Source: Aphrocallistes beatrix
Lineage: Eukaryota > Porifera > Hexactinellida > Sceptrulophora > Aphrocallistidae
Length of the DNA stretch: 64,000 nt
Direction of reading: 5' to 3'
Assembly: GCA_963281255.1 (NCBI GenBank)
Contig: OY725499.1
Span: forward strand, 4,545,148-4,609,147
Shown: one piece after another, positions 24,401 through 34,062 of the stretch
Layout of the letters: every line of letters begins with the position of its first letter
Position numbering within the stretch: position 1 is the first letter of the stretch
Made by a program: the position numbers and the translations under genes
The notes under the pieces: generated by a model
The model's input: only the letters and a program-made list of their open reading frames with translations
Told to the model about the DNA's origin: nothing
Database searches by the model: none

Positions 24401-25395
24401 GTTGACTAATTCATGAATTATCGATGAATTACTCAAAATTTGAAACTAAAATAATGAAAACATATTTGATATTTTGCTTAGGGACTGAGCAATGTTAGAG
24501 ATATATAACAGGAGCAATCTTTTAACCACTTTTGGGCATAGAATCTGCACTAATGTTTGAGATTTTGAATAATTCATAATTCTTCATCATCTTTCATTGA
24601 ATTAGCATTTTGTCTTTTTCCACTGAAATTTGGTAAATTCTGACATTTTCTTACTTGCAGCAGGGCTGGGGTTGGTTGACCGATTTTATGGTTCGGTTAT
24701 TTTGGTTTCCTCCAGGGCGGTTAACCGGTTAACCGATACCAGTATTAATTGGTTGAAATATGGATTTTGGACTAAGCTTTAACCTGATATTGAAAAAATT
24801 GATAATTTCAGTGATCTCGAAATATACTTTGTGGTTAGAAAATAGGAATTCTATTACATTTACAAATTTCTAGAAGTAATATTCTTGAATCTCCTTCGAA
24901 AAACAAAGAAATTAATGTGAATATTTAGAAAATAAAGCAGATCGGCTAACCGATCTAAGATTTCCTTAACCGTTAACCGAGATTGACGGCGGTTAGCCGG
25001 TTAACCGGTTAACCGAATCCAGCCTTGCTTGCAGCTGCACGAAATAGTATTTACGCCATTCCATTGGCTACACAATTAACACAGAATCTCTGATAGGGTC
25101 AGGGCCCATGAGCTGGAAACGAGTGGATGACTCCGTGATGCGATCTCTCCCCGGTCCCCAGTCCGAGTTCTCCGCCAGGTCCGACTCCTGGCAGGACCTG
25201 GGGATGGAGTCCGGGGGCGACGGACAGAAACTCATTCTTGTCTATTTCATCGGAGGCGTTACTTTCGGGGAAATATCTGCTTTGAGGTTCCTGTCTCAGA
25301 TAGAAGATTCTCCTGCTAACTTCATTATTGCCACCACTCGTCTTAGCAACGGCAATAAGCTGATGGAGAGTCTGATATCTTCTCGTAACAGTTAG
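12437..25395 (+). CDS. VPS33A: Vacuolar protein sorting-associated protein 33A (Sec1/Munc18 family)
   Basis: VPS33A is the Sec1/Munc18 subunit of the HOPS and CORVET tethering complexes; it templates SNARE assembly during endosome and lysosome fusion. Nine exons join in phase: 12437-12529, about 13030-13250, 14044-14287, 14946-15246, 16298-16491, 23103-23312, 23395-23552, 24187-24305 and 25097-25395. The total is about 612 residues; human VPS33A has 596. Family blocks are clear: GRVNL near the start, VLLDRGVDLITPLVTPLTYE, LTYEGLIDE, ERHMAQSVSQLRVFVAKIPH, TYSVLRK, AYTHSGYAPLSVRLIEQLV, and the C-terminal FIGGVTFGEISALRFLSQIE. Exon 2 may instead start at 13024, adding Ser-Gln. Intron 5 (16492-23102) is very large and holds a 58-bp array and a fucosyltransferase gene on the other strand. 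Other introns carry CAGT-ended MITEs. Confidence 0.92.
13289..13429. repeat. CAGT-ended MITE, copy 2 (TCCTCTAATTGTC family)
   Basis: Inverted relative to the copy at 1414-1548, with shared internal sequence and end CAATTAGAGAGGAGTGACTG. It lies in VPS33A intron 2. Confidence 0.6.
13814..13936. repeat. Palindromic element, CAGGGTTGCCGTGGGAATG family, copy 1
   Basis: The ends CAGGATTGCCGTGGGAATGG and CATTCCCACGGCAACCCTG are complementary. The core is short imperfect tandem copies of GAGATTCTGTGGGA. Other copies are at 37690-37982, 41636-41756, about 44775-44844, 46453-46623 and 53361-53471. It looks like a hAT-like non-autonomous element whose core has expanded by slippage. Confidence 0.65.
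14649..14826. repeat. CAGT-ended MITE (CAGTCGAAACCG)
   Basis: Inverted ends CAGTCGAAACCG and CGGTTTCGACTG enclose about 150 bp that is itself partly palindromic (CCTTACTATTTC and AAATAGTAAG). It lies in VPS33A intron 3. Confidence 0.55.
15389..15558. repeat. CAGT-ended MITE (CAGTAGAACTCGG), copy 1
   Basis: The ends CAGTAGAACTCGGTTAGTAC and its complement flank a core with repeated GTACGTACT. TA is present at the borders, as for pogo/Tigger or Tc1/mariner insertion. It is nested in a larger decayed repeat (about 15340-15672) with GTTCATAATA motifs. The second copy is at 23696-23896. Confidence 0.6.
16477..20026. repeat. 58-bp tandem array, about 61 copies, derived from the VPS33A exon 5 donor junction
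   Basis: The unit is 58 bp. It begins with the last 15 coding bases of VPS33A exon 5 (ATCCCACACATACAG) and continues with the first 43 bases of intron 5 (GTATACTCC...CTCCAC). Each copy thus contains a CAG|GTATAC 5' splice site. Spacing is a constant 58 bp from 16492. Copies differ at few positions: T or C in ACTCC[T/C]ATC, G, A or C in TTAG[G/A/C]CAATG, and C or T in ATCC[C/T]ACAC. Copies 7-21 (16840-17709) and 22-36 (17710-18579) show the same variant order, so blocks of 15 units (870 bp) were duplicated. From about 18560 the T variant of ATCC[C/T]ACAC recurs in many alternate copies. The array stops abruptly at 20026 against a fucosyltransferase fragment. Confidence 0.97.
20028..20145 (+). 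pseudogene. Fucosyltransferase gene fragment
   Basis: About 115 bp on the plus strand matches the minus-strand coding sequence at about 20640-20757 of the neighbouring fucosyltransferase (shared GTAGCAGAATCCGTACCTA-like and AACTCAGGATGTCGCTAA-like words). It has substitutions and indels that destroy the frame. It is an inverted, decayed partial copy wedged between the 58-bp array and the intact gene. Confidence 0.75.
20285..21496 (-). CDS. Alpha-1,3-fucosyltransferase-like protein (GT10), intronless
   Basis: GT10 enzymes move fucose from GDP-fucose to GlcNAc in N-glycans or Lewis-type glycans in the Golgi. The 403-codon frame carries the GT10 donor-site signature FENGDSPGYVTEKIYDAF at residues 222-239, followed by AAILPVYMG, and upstream LNCYPKNDRN and WMPNMDM. 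The first Met is at 21496. The Met at 21430 (residue 23) is a better start, because it places a signal-peptide-like stretch (LGLIFFAHFLSVSSIDVV) right at the N-terminus. Residues 381-400 (SFYFIFLLTTVIAVFYLWKI) form a C-terminal membrane segment, unlike the N-terminal type II anchor of most GT10 enzymes. The gene has no introns and lies inside VPS33A intron 5 on the opposite strand, so it may be a retrocopy or a transposed gene. Acceptor specificity cannot be read from the sequence. Confidence 0.85.
   Translation of the reverse strand: MCKIELYKSLYSINYDSSIKRLMVSSTKLGLIFFAHFLSVSSIDVVIIPEYLWGGHRARVAECDIPCEFSEKTENHDAEFYVAINDGTVQEFVNRKSEHPIKIIASQEGQHYYDTLRIEYLKQHFEATSLMNRNSDIPFVWMPNMDMAKAAKVPKHAQSKAIFVALNCYPKNDRNNYVKAIAEVIGVDAPGNCLNNMEWPLCKGRPCTKVELLRNYKIYLAFENGDSPGYVTEKIYDAFEAAILPVYMGTYDIAESVPRGSYIHVSDFKTAQDVANYLKKVVENETLYRSYFEWKYKPFDAEFDERNRVLWEDDHFCRVCYYVDAMKRGVGWDHIHQRAVDRIPPFKEFNETSGPNEIDNVKQLDGTISYYVHDNYPANSSFYFIFLLTTVIAVFYLWKIFGK
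22060..22500. repeat. Repeat-rich part of VPS33A intron 5
   Basis: At 22060-22310 there is a segment shared with 11340-11660 and 38890-39015 (GGCGGACAC, AATACGTCTGT-like, GTAATGATGACG words). At about 22403-22490 there is a short piece (AGGGGTAGGTAACC, then GTGTGCCGTTGGC) resembling the hAT-like element at 50266-50473. No gene is supported from 21500 to 23100. Confidence 0.5.
23696..23896. repeat. CAGT-ended MITE (CAGTAGAACTCGG), copy 2
   Basis: The ends CAGTAGAACTCGGATAAGAC and CCGAGTTCTACTG flank a palindromic core with GTACGTACTA words. TA lies at both borders. It is in VPS33A intron 7. Confidence 0.65.
23976..24147. repeat. CAGT-ended MITE, GACTCCGCTTAAT family, copy 1
   Basis: The ends CAGTCGACTCTGCTTAATAG and TTAAGCGAAGTTGACTG enclose GGTCACATCGGTCAGAGGAC and related words. 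Other copies are at 27524, 28279, 29137, 31768, 32141 and 62415. TIRs beginning CAGT with TA at the borders suggest a pogo/Tigger-type non-autonomous element. It is in VPS33A intron 7. Confidence 0.7.
24660..25035. repeat. GGTTAACCG-rich inverted-repeat element
   Basis: One end reads GCAGGGCTGGGGTTGGTTGA and the other AACCGAATCCAGCCTTGC. Both sub-ends carry runs of GGTTAACCGGTTAACCG. It is a non-autonomous DNA element filling VPS33A intron 8 almost up to the last exon. The flank at 24390-24610 is also repeated, inverted, at 45677-45876. Confidence 0.55.
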
Positions 25396-26273
25396 TATGC
25401 TTCTATTTCTGCTGTATATATTATGTATTTGTTGTGAGGTATAGTATTATTTCGATAGTTGTATGTGATTGTCAGAGGGAATGTAATACTAATTGCGTTA
25501 CTAATTATTCCAATGTACGTACTTGTATCCTAGCAGTATGCAGCATCCATCTGAAATGACCAACATTTGCATTTAAAAACAGCAAAACTAGAAAACTAGA
25601 TAGTTCTAGCTAGCTTCAATTCACGTAAAAAGTTACTTTTGGACAGAAATCTGATATTTTAAAAACATTGAATACTCTTTGAATTATGATGGTTGCAAGG
25701 ATTTGGAATTTTGTACAGAGCAGCTAATTTTACTCCTTAAAAGGTCTTTTTTGCAATTTTTCAATTTTAATTCTTGCGGTGTAATTCAACCTTTTCAAAG
25801 GAGGTACACTTTGGTATCCCAGGGTCACAATAGGGAGGGATATCCCTTACCCCGCCTATGCCAGGAATGTGTTGCGTAATTTCCTGTTTAAGCCATTTTG
25901 GGCGGGGAAGTCATATAAATTTGGGGTCCAGACTATAAAGAGAAAAGACCCCAGGTAAAAGTGGCATTAAAGGAGCATAAGAGGAGATATTATACAGTCC
26001 TACCCTGACCAATGAACAGTGATTCTTCTCAGATATCATCTCATGATTTCACAGGACCTTATTTGATAGTGTGATCCTTCAAGAATTCCTCACGAGTTCA
26101 TGTACCTTGGAATATCTGACATCCATATCATGTTTGCCTGTCATCATGATTCATGAGTCTAATGAGGCTAATTTAGCTAGTAGGCTATGACATACTTCTC
26201 CATCCATTACGAGTACACATATAAATGACTGTGTTGTGTGTCAATGCATTATAATCGTTAAAACTTTCCAACA
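25396..26273. other. Intergenic region, VPS33A to secreted protein gene
   Basis: No gene is supported. At about 25830-25990 there is a dispersed repeat marked by AAGCCATTTTGGGCGGGGAA and CATATAAATTTGGGG. It is also seen near 3421-3520 (inverted), 54373-54440 and 61608-61650, and weakly at 32780-32870. Confidence 0.5.
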
Positions 26274-26726
26274 ATGATACACTGTCTCTTCATAATTGTC
26301 TCTGTATGCTTGGGTCTCTACTCTGCCTTGGGTTTGGAAGTCACAGTGGAACAACAGTACTTAGTCTCTCCCCCAGATAACCCTACCCCTCCTGCTCCTA
26401 TCACTGTAACGGTGCCAGAAGGATCCTTCGCCATTGATGCAATGTACCAGGCTGCCCAGGTTACCACGAATCCCTTTGATCCATCGCAGAAAGACTACGA
26501 TTTTAGTGGGGATTATTACGGGGAATTTAAGGGCTGGCAAGTTACAAAGTACGGAAGTGTAAGCAATGACGATGCTACTAGCAATTACTGGATGTTCTAC
26601 ATAGAGATTTATGGTCAGACGATTTCACCAAATGTAGGTGTGAGTCTCGTGGAATTGTGCGGTGTCACTAAGATCATATTCCAGTATGAGCACTATGAGA
26701 GTACCGAACAAAAAGTAGAGCTCTGA
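26274..26726 (+). CDS. Small secreted DUF4430-like protein
   Basis: A single exon of 150 codons. Residues 1-20 form a signal peptide (hydrophobic LFIIVSVCLGLYSALG), with no later membrane segment, so the product should be secreted. The rest has the layout of the DUF4430 domain found at the C-terminus of cobalamin carriers (intrinsic factor, transcobalamin): a PEGSFAIDAMYQAA block, then W, then SNYWMFYIEIYG and NVGVSLVELCGVTKIIFQYE. The alpha/alpha barrel of cobalamin carriers is absent, so cobalamin binding by this domain alone is not established. The GSFAIDAM and YWMFY...NVGVS features make the domain call reasonable. The gene has no introns and lies between VPS33A and the radial spoke gene. 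Confidence 0.7.
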   Translation: MIHCLFIIVSVCLGLYSALGLEVTVEQQYLVSPPDNPTPPAPITVTVPEGSFAIDAMYQAAQVTTNPFDPSQKDYDFSGDYYGEFKGWQVTKYGSVSNDDATSNYWMFYIEIYGQTISPNVGVSLVELCGVTKIIFQYEHYESTEQKVEL

Positions 26727-27424
26727 GGAAGCACTGATCTAGATTCTCTAGTATTAGTTGTTTAGGCTAGATAGTATAGATTATTTAGTATATTAGTTGT
26801 TCAGGCTAGGTAGTATGTATGTATGGTAGGCTTGGGTGTAAAGACTATTCTAACTGGTCTTCTAAATGTTTGTAGTACTTTTGAGTGATTTATATTTAGT
26901 ATTATTTTCTTCATGAATAATTAATCAGTGACTTTCAACTCATCTATATCAATTTTCTATAATCTGTTGCCCCCTTGATATCTTCTGTGGACCCCAGGTT
27001 GGGAACCACTGTATTAAATGATATAAAGGTTTCTTGCATAATTTAGATTTGTTTCTATTGGATACTTCTAAACTATGAATAACTATTATTGAGTTGTTTG
27101 TTCATAACATGCTGCATTGACTAAATGCTGCCCAGATCAGTATTTGGTTGTTGGTCATTTGAGATGCATATGCTAATCAGGAATATAGAGTTGGTCTGAA
27201 GTATTGCAGATCCCTGAAATCTCGATTATTAGCAACTCGGGTTTTATTCACAAAAAGGTTCGAATAAAGAAACATAATTAATAAAAATCACACTTGAAAA
27301 TTGGTTGCTAATAGGAGAGTTGGTAATAAGCGAACTCCACAGTGCATGTATTCCTATAGATATTATAATTAAGGTATTGACTGCTTACTGTAGAATTTCT
27401 CCCAGCTTAGCTAGCTAGTGTAGG
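26727..27424. repeat. Intergenic region with two decayed elements
   Basis: 26930-27012 is a truncated hAT-like element ending CCCCAGGTTGGGAACCACTG. About 27206-27345 is a CAGT-type element (GATTATTAGCAACTCGG ... GGTAATAAGCGAACTCCAC) related to the one at 53865-54011. No gene is supported. Confidence 0.5.
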
Positions 27425-30400
27425 ATGAGTGCAGGACAGAGTGAGTTCGATAATGCCAAAGCCTACCTCCTCACTGCTAGTGACGTATCCAACTCCAACC
27501 TGTGAGTTAATATGCACATGCTACAGTCAACTCCGCTTAATTGGACCACATCGGTCAGAGGGCATTTTGTCCGATTAAGCGGAGAACCCTATTAACCGAA
27601 AATATTTTTTATTAGCATCTATGTGTGAACTATTCCTTTCCAGCCCAAAGTGGTCCTATTAAACGGAGTCTACTGTATACCAATGCTCAGCTATGATTGT
27701 TTATCTTGCAAGTTACGTATTCCTCAATGGTAGCAGTGAATATGTCAATACAGTGACTGCGCTACGATACAAGTACACCAACCGGACAAAAGTATTTGAA
27801 CACTTGATTCTTTCCCACACAAATAATACTAAATTGGATTTTTTCATGAAGGGCAATATGTTCAAATTCAAAGAGATACTAAAAATCTGATTTCAAATTC
27901 GAAATCTACACATTCGAATTAGTCATAGTTGAACATAACTAATTACATGACTCAACTCAATGAACAATCTTATCAGCCTGAGCCACCATAGGTAATTCAT
28001 TGCCATCATGTATAGTGGTCAAAATGGGTGTATGTGGCATAAGGTGGCACTGATTGATAATTACAAAAAGTTAGGAATGAATGATTAATTAGAAAAATTA
28101 ACCTGTGACTAATTTGAATGTGTATTATTCGAATCTGGAATCCGATTAGCTGTATCCCATACCGTTTAGAAGTAACTCTCTTCATGAATAGACCCATTTT
28201 AGTATTATTTGTATGGGAAATAATGAAGTTTTCAAATACTTTTGTCCCCTTGGTGTACACAACAGTGAAGCAATAGTACAGTCGACTCCGCTTAATAGGG
28301 TAACTGTTTAATTGGGTCAACCGCTTAATCGGGACACTTTTGGCAGGACCGGAATAGCTCTCACTCATAGAAGCTAATACAAAATATTCTCGGTTAATAG
28401 GGTTCTCCGCTTAATCGGGGCAAAATGTCCTCTGACCGATGTGACCCTATTAAGTGGAGCCGACTGTATATATATAAGGCGATGAGTACGATATAAATAG
28501 TTTGAGATTTAATTTCTGTGAAAACTGATCCCCGAGATCTGCGGATTAAGGAGTCCGCCATCTCTCTTCTACCCTTTTACTTTATTTGTAAATCCAAATG
28601 TTAATTGATATATAAATCCAGAAGTTGATATCTTATATCGCATTGCTCCCACGAGTTGGTGAGTTTAGGGGTGCATGTGTGTAGGTACGAGCATCTGAGT
28701 GCGTGTCTGAAGAAGCTGTTGCTGGAGAGACCTAAGAATGCAGTGGATGTGTTTGAGGACGTGAGCAGGAGGCTGAAGAAGGAGAAACTCTCCTCCAAGA
28801 CTGACACACTAGTGGTGAGTTCTCTTGCACACATGCTAGTCTATCTGTACACTAATAGTGCTAGTCTATTTATACAGTAATGCTTATTATGCAGCGTATC
28901 AAGGGTACGTATTGGTGTGTAAAGTGGGGACTAAACTATTTTTACAGAGAGCAGGAAAGTTGCATTTCCCGTAAAGTCTTGTTCTCTCATATAATTTTGA
29001 TCTACTAAAATCCCTTCAAATCAATAATCATTCCTATATGAATGCGAATGCAACTGAGTCTGATCAATCCCTAGTATTAATATGGTAAACATTGAAGCAC
29101 ACTACTGAAATGTTTAGTGACTCAGGAATCGATATACAGTTGACTCCGCTTAATAGGTCACTGTTTAATCGGGTCACTTTTGGCAGGACCGGAATAGCTC
29201 TCACACATAGAAGCTAATACAAAATATTTTCGGTTAATAAGATTCTCCACTTAATCGGGCCAAGATGTCCTCTGACCAATGTGACCCTATTAAGCGCAGT
29301 CGATTGTATATATTGCACGAGTCTTGTGCAGTCTGACATAGTGAAGTAATCTTAATGGCGTTCATGCATTGATCCATGCTGTAGGACGAGGCGAATCCCT
29401 GTAGTGAGGCTGTGATTGCAGAGGTGCACAAGAGTCTATTCGTGGCTCCTCTCCCCGAGGAGCAGGAGAGATTGGGGGATGAGGAGACAGGGCCTGCCTA
29501 CCCTAACCTCCTCTCTGTCCTCTCCCACTTCCAGCAGGCAGGGGTGGGGCTGGGGAGGACGGAGGGGTTCCGAGTGTTCCTAGCTCTGAAGCAACTCTCT
29601 GAAGCCCAGAAGCTGCAATCTGTTCGTTTCTGGGGTGAGTGCCCTTCTCCTGAGTATGAGGAGTGATTGGTTGGGAGAGCTGATGTCTTAGCGAGGCCGT
29701 AGTCACCAGGTGTGAAGTGGTCCGGTTGAGACTAAAAGTGGTCAGGTTGAAACCAGTCCGATCGTACAAAAGTTGAAACCAGTCCGATCGTACAAAATGG
29801 TCACTTTTGAGGCTGAATTGGTCAAAAGTGGTCAGGTTGAAACCGGGTCGGTGGCTACGGCCTGCTTAGCGGGGATTCTATTTATAGAATTTACTATTGA
29901 TTCTAGGGAAGATCTTCGGGCGAGTGCGCAACTACCTGATAGCGGAGTGCGAGTTCGTGGAGGGAGAGGGGATGGAGGAGGAGACGGGAGAGGGAGAGGC
30001 GAGGGCAGAGTCTGGGGACGCTGAGCCTGCCAACCCGGATGAAGAGCCGACAGAGGGGCAAGAGGATCTCCCGCCCAAGTCCAACTACAAGCCCCCTCCT
30101 CTGATCCCTAAGGAGGAGTTCGGGACAGGCGCCAATAAGAAAGTATATTTTGTGTGTAACGACGGTACGTTGTACTAGTTATGCTTGTTCTGACTTAGTT
30201 ATATAGGGTACATCATACAACAATCAACGAATTATTAATAATAAACAAGCAGCAAACAATAAATAATAAACTAAACAAACAAACAAACAAACAAACAAAC
30301 AAACACACATCCAGACGAACAAGATTATATCTTTTCTTAGCTTGGATTCAGAAGTAGCATGAGTGTATTGTCCTGTGTATATTATCCCCTTAGTGTATTA

Positions 30401-33400
30401 TAGTGAGTGTATTATTCTGTGTAGCTGGAGACTCCTGGACACGACTTCCTCCCGTCACTCCAGCTCAGATCGTAGCGGCCAGACAGATAAAGAAGTTCTT
30501 CTCTGGAGACCTCAACGCTCAGGTTAGAGCTACCCTCAACCTCTCTCATTCAAGACTGTATTCTACCATAGACACTGTCTAAGAATTAAACTTCTGTTGA
30601 TTTTGATTGGTCGTTGAAAAATGTGATTTGTCGAAAGGTTTAAGTATTATTATAATGCACGAAAATGCGAAAATCTATTAAGGTCATTTCCATCAAAATT
30701 TTATAGAAATATTGGAGTCCCAGCGGAGACTCCAGAGTGAAACGATTGTTACGAATCATGGAGCATTATTTTAGGCTGAATTATTGAGGAACGTTACAAC
30801 GTTTGAGTTACTCTGGCATTCCTCAGGTGCTGAGCTACCCGCCATTCCCCGGCGTGGAGGCTAACTTCCTGAGAGCTCAGATCGCCCGCATCTCCGCCAC
30901 CACTCAGATCTCTCCCATCAACTTCTTCCAGTTCGATGCGGACGAAGACGACGAGATGGACGCGAGAGATACGTTCGCAGAGAATGAAGAGTTCGAGCCT
31001 ATCTCCTTGCAGGAGCTAGTGAATGAGTCTCTCTCTAGCTGGGCCCACCACGTGCAGTTCCTGCTACCACAGGTGAATGGCTGCCATTGGCTGAACTAGG
31101 ATAACAATAACAAAATACGTATCATTAATGGAGTCAACACCTATTGTACCACCAAATTAAACTTTGGATTTTAGAGTATTAGATACGTATTGGGTGAGAT
31201 TATGAGTTCAAGCAATTGCCAAGACCTTTTTTTACGAACTTGCTATACATATGTGAATAATCTTGTTTTAAAAACAAGAGCCAGACTCCAGCTGTCAACT
31301 CATAACCTTAACATAAACAACTCTACAGCTCTATCGCACTTTTAAGCATTAGATGGACTGTTCTCATATAGCAGTTATACCATTCTCTGTGCTGTGGATC
31401 CCTCCCATTATCTGTAATGGAATGTTATATCCTGACTCCCTCACGTATTGTGTGTTAGTGTGGAGTTTGAGACTGCATTAGAGCGTAGTTAACTGCACAC
31501 AGCTGATGTACTATTAATAGCCATTCGATGTGAATATGGAGTCTGCACTGAGATTCTCTATGCGTGAGTCTATTTATAGGGTCGCTGCACTTGGTTCAAC
31601 CCACTGGAGAAGCCAGACGATCAGTTCGACGATGAGGACGATAGCGAGGAGGAGAAGAGCGAGCCAGACGAACCCACCCCAGAGGAGGGGCCTCCTCTCC
31701 TCACCCCGCTCTCTGAAGACAAGGGTGAGTGTCTCTATTTATAGGAGAGAGGAACTATTTATAGATACAGTCGACTCCGCTTAATAGGGTCACATCGGTC
31801 ATTTTGCCCCGATTAAGCGGAGAACCCTATTAACCGAGAATACTTTGTATTAGCTTCTTTGTGTGAGAGCTATTCCGGTCTCTCCAAAAGTGACCCGATT
31901 AAGCGGTTGACCTAATTAAACAGTGACCCTATTAAGCGGAGTCGACTGTATTATGTTAACCGGGCAAAAGTATTTGAAACCTTTTTTCACACACAAATAG
32001 TCCTAAATTACTCTATTGGTGACTACGAATCCTTCTAAACGGTAAGGAATGCAACTAATCGGATTTCAAATTCGAAAAATGAATTAGCACTAATTAGAAT
32101 AATATTTCTGATCAATTATTCATTCCAAGTTTTCAAATTACAGTTTACTCCGCTTAATCGGACCACCGGTTAATCGGGCCAACCGCTTAATCGGACCACT
32201 TTTGGCAGGACCGGAATAGTTCTCACACATAGAAGCTAATACAAAATATTTTCGGTTCATAGAGTTCTCCGCTTGATCGGGGCAAAATGTCCTCTGACCG
32301 ATGTGGTCCCATTAAGCGGAGTCTACTTTATATACAAGTATGTACTTGTATGTGATTGCTTAACTGAGTTCATTTGTACAGAGGTAGACGGGATGCCCAG
32401 CTGGTCTCCTCTCCCTAGCAGCAGCTTGGTTCCCAGCTATGCGATAGCTGTCATATACTCCAACCTATGGCCAGGCGCCACTGCATTCTGCATCAACAAG
32501 TTAGTTGCCTAGATACGAGTTGAATTTTTGTGTAGTGGATTTGTATAGTAAACTTACATTCCTGTATGTGGTTGGTTGCTAATATTGGATGTGCCATGAT
32601 TTTGGCAACTAAATGGTCTTCTTTTAGCGAAATCCTGGAATGTCATTATTTTGGCACACAAGATAGGAGACACAATACAAATTAGTGAAATTACTATTTG
32701 TTAAAATAATGTTAACCAAAAAAAAACAGTTTAATTGTCAGAATAACATCCGTTTCATACTCGATTAGCCCGATTTTGCCTAGGGGTCAATTCTATTTAT
32801 AGAATAGACCCCACATTTTAGAGGTTTCCCTGCCAAAAATGACTTAACCGGAAATGAGTTAGCAAAAATCCCTCCTCCGAATCGGGTTAATAACTAATCC
32901 GGATGAACATATCCATGGTACAGAGTGTTACATGCGTTTCCTGCAGGACGTTCGAGAGCGTGTACATTGGTTGGGGACAGAAGTACAGCTCCCAGCCCTT
33001 GAACCCGGCGCTCCCTCCCTCCGTGCAGGACGAGTACCCGGACGGACCTGACATCTTGGAAGCGGAGGACCCTACTGTTGAACAGGAGACTCTACTCAGG
33101 TAACGGATATGTGCCATAGTTATGTGTACTGTGTAGTGCTCAACAAATCTGGTGGCTTGGTGGCTAACTAAGCCTCCAAATTGTATCAAGTAATAGCATC
33201 CGACTTTGATGGATATTTTGGTTGGGTGAAATCACATTTGGCTTCCAAAGCAAATTTACTTTTTAAATGATTTAAAAGCGGATCAAACCAATCAAATTAT
33301 TTTGCTACATACCAGTTTGACTTATTTTAAAAGCTACTGTGGTTTATGCTAGTCAGAATCACAATCTTCTTCTTCCACTGTACTAACTGTATACACCAGT

Positions 33401-33519
33401 TCATAACACTAGCTCCTACTGTAGTGTTTATAACTAGTTCCTACTGTAGAGTTGCTCAGGCAGAGAAGCTAGGAGATGGAGATGACGAGGAGCCTGAGGA
33501 TGATGATGACGATCAGTAG
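27425..33519 (+). CDS. RSPH4A: Radial spoke head protein, RSPH4A/RSPH6A family
   Basis: This protein is a scaffold of the radial spoke head in motile cilia and flagella; loss in humans causes primary ciliary dyskinesia. Ten exons join in phase to 514 residues: 27425-27501, 28685-28814, 29385-29634, 29907-30164, 30425-30522, 30827-31072, 31580-31724, 32382-32499, 32947-33099 and 33450-33519. Family blocks: [125 protein letters not shown] and an acidic C-terminus ([12 protein letters not shown]). It is equally related to RSPH4A and RSPH6A, whose split is vertebrate. The introns contain five copies of one MITE family. The last exon and its flank are duplicated at about 44935-45290. Confidence 0.93.
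27524..27675. repeat. GACTCCGCTTAAT-family MITE, copy 2
   Basis: The ends CAGTCAACTCCGCTTAAT and its imperfect complement are present. It starts only 22 bp after the RSPH exon 1 donor, in intron 1. Confidence 0.7.
27770..27930. repeat. Dispersed repeat (AAAAGTATTTGA ... CATTCGAATTAGT), copy
   Basis: A unit with ACAAAAGTATTTGAA, CCCACACAAATAATAC and TTCAAATTCGAAATCTAC. It recurs inverted at about 28085-28255 and directly at about 31965-32100, all in RSPH introns; a piece is also at 21608-21660. It is an uncharacterised dispersed repeat. Confidence 0.5.
28279..28467. repeat. GACTCCGCTTAAT-family MITE, copy 3
   Basis: The ends CAGTCGACTCCGCTTAATAG and GAGCCGACTG flank the family core. It is in RSPH intron 1. 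Confidence 0.75.
29137..29306. repeat. GACTCCGCTTAAT-family MITE, copy 4
   Basis: It starts CAGTTGACTCCGCTTAATAG and ends GCAGTCGATTG. It is in RSPH intron 2, ending about 80 bp before exon 3. Confidence 0.7.
29700..29865. repeat. Dispersed repeat (GTGGTCAGGTTGAAACC)
   Basis: It has several direct copies of GTTGAAACCAGTCCGATCGT and GTGGTCAGGTTGAAACC in RSPH intron 3. A related stretch is at about 61030-61140 in the second cofilin gene. Confidence 0.5.
30255..30306. repeat. AAAC microsatellite
   Basis: Eight or more AAAC units in RSPH intron 4. Confidence 0.85.
31768..31948. repeat. GACTCCGCTTAAT-family MITE, copy 5
   Basis: The ends CAGTCGACTCCGCTTAATAG and GGAGTCGACTG are nearly perfect complements, so this is one of the least decayed copies. 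It is in RSPH intron 7. Confidence 0.8.
32141..32328. repeat. GACTCCGCTTAAT-family MITE, copy 6
   Basis: It starts CAGTTTACTCCGCTTAATCG and ends GGAGTCTACTT. It is in RSPH intron 7, ending about 50 bp before exon 8. Confidence 0.7.
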
Positions 33520-34062
33520 AACTGTAACCCAGTCGCTTATAACTTTAATCCTATCTTATGTGTACTAGCCTTGTACTGTGCTATCTATGCAATTATAATC
33601 AATGATTGAGTTCAGTTAGAGCTGAACTCTCCGAGTATCAGCCGGAATTCCCACCAGGACACCAGGTACCTCCTTGCAGGGTGTGTCTAGTCGGTAACAT
33701 TTATGACGAGAAAAATTAAAATTTGGTTGAGGTTAGAGAACCATGTAAATTTGCAGATGCTGAAAGAAAAGGTTTTGTTTACCTCTTTTCAATTTTCTAA
33801 CTGAAGAACAATGTTTATTTTATCATTGCATTAGCTCCTAAGACTTATGTAAGCGAAGCGCGCTTGTTTAGTAATGGGCGATAAGTTTCTATAAATAGGA
33901 CCAGCCATTTAACACCCTGTATGTCCATGGGAGGGGAACAAATACTGGAGTGCTGCTATTCGAGTATAGATAGTTCACACCTTTTAATGATCCCCCATTT
34001 ACCCTCAATGCTAAATCCTGACTCTTACTAACTCCTCACACCTGCCTAGCCTGTACAGTGGA

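Noticed and set aside
28006..28368. 120-codon minus-strand frame in RSPH intron 1
   Set aside because: It runs through a dispersed repeat and a MITE end, with no protein-like composition.
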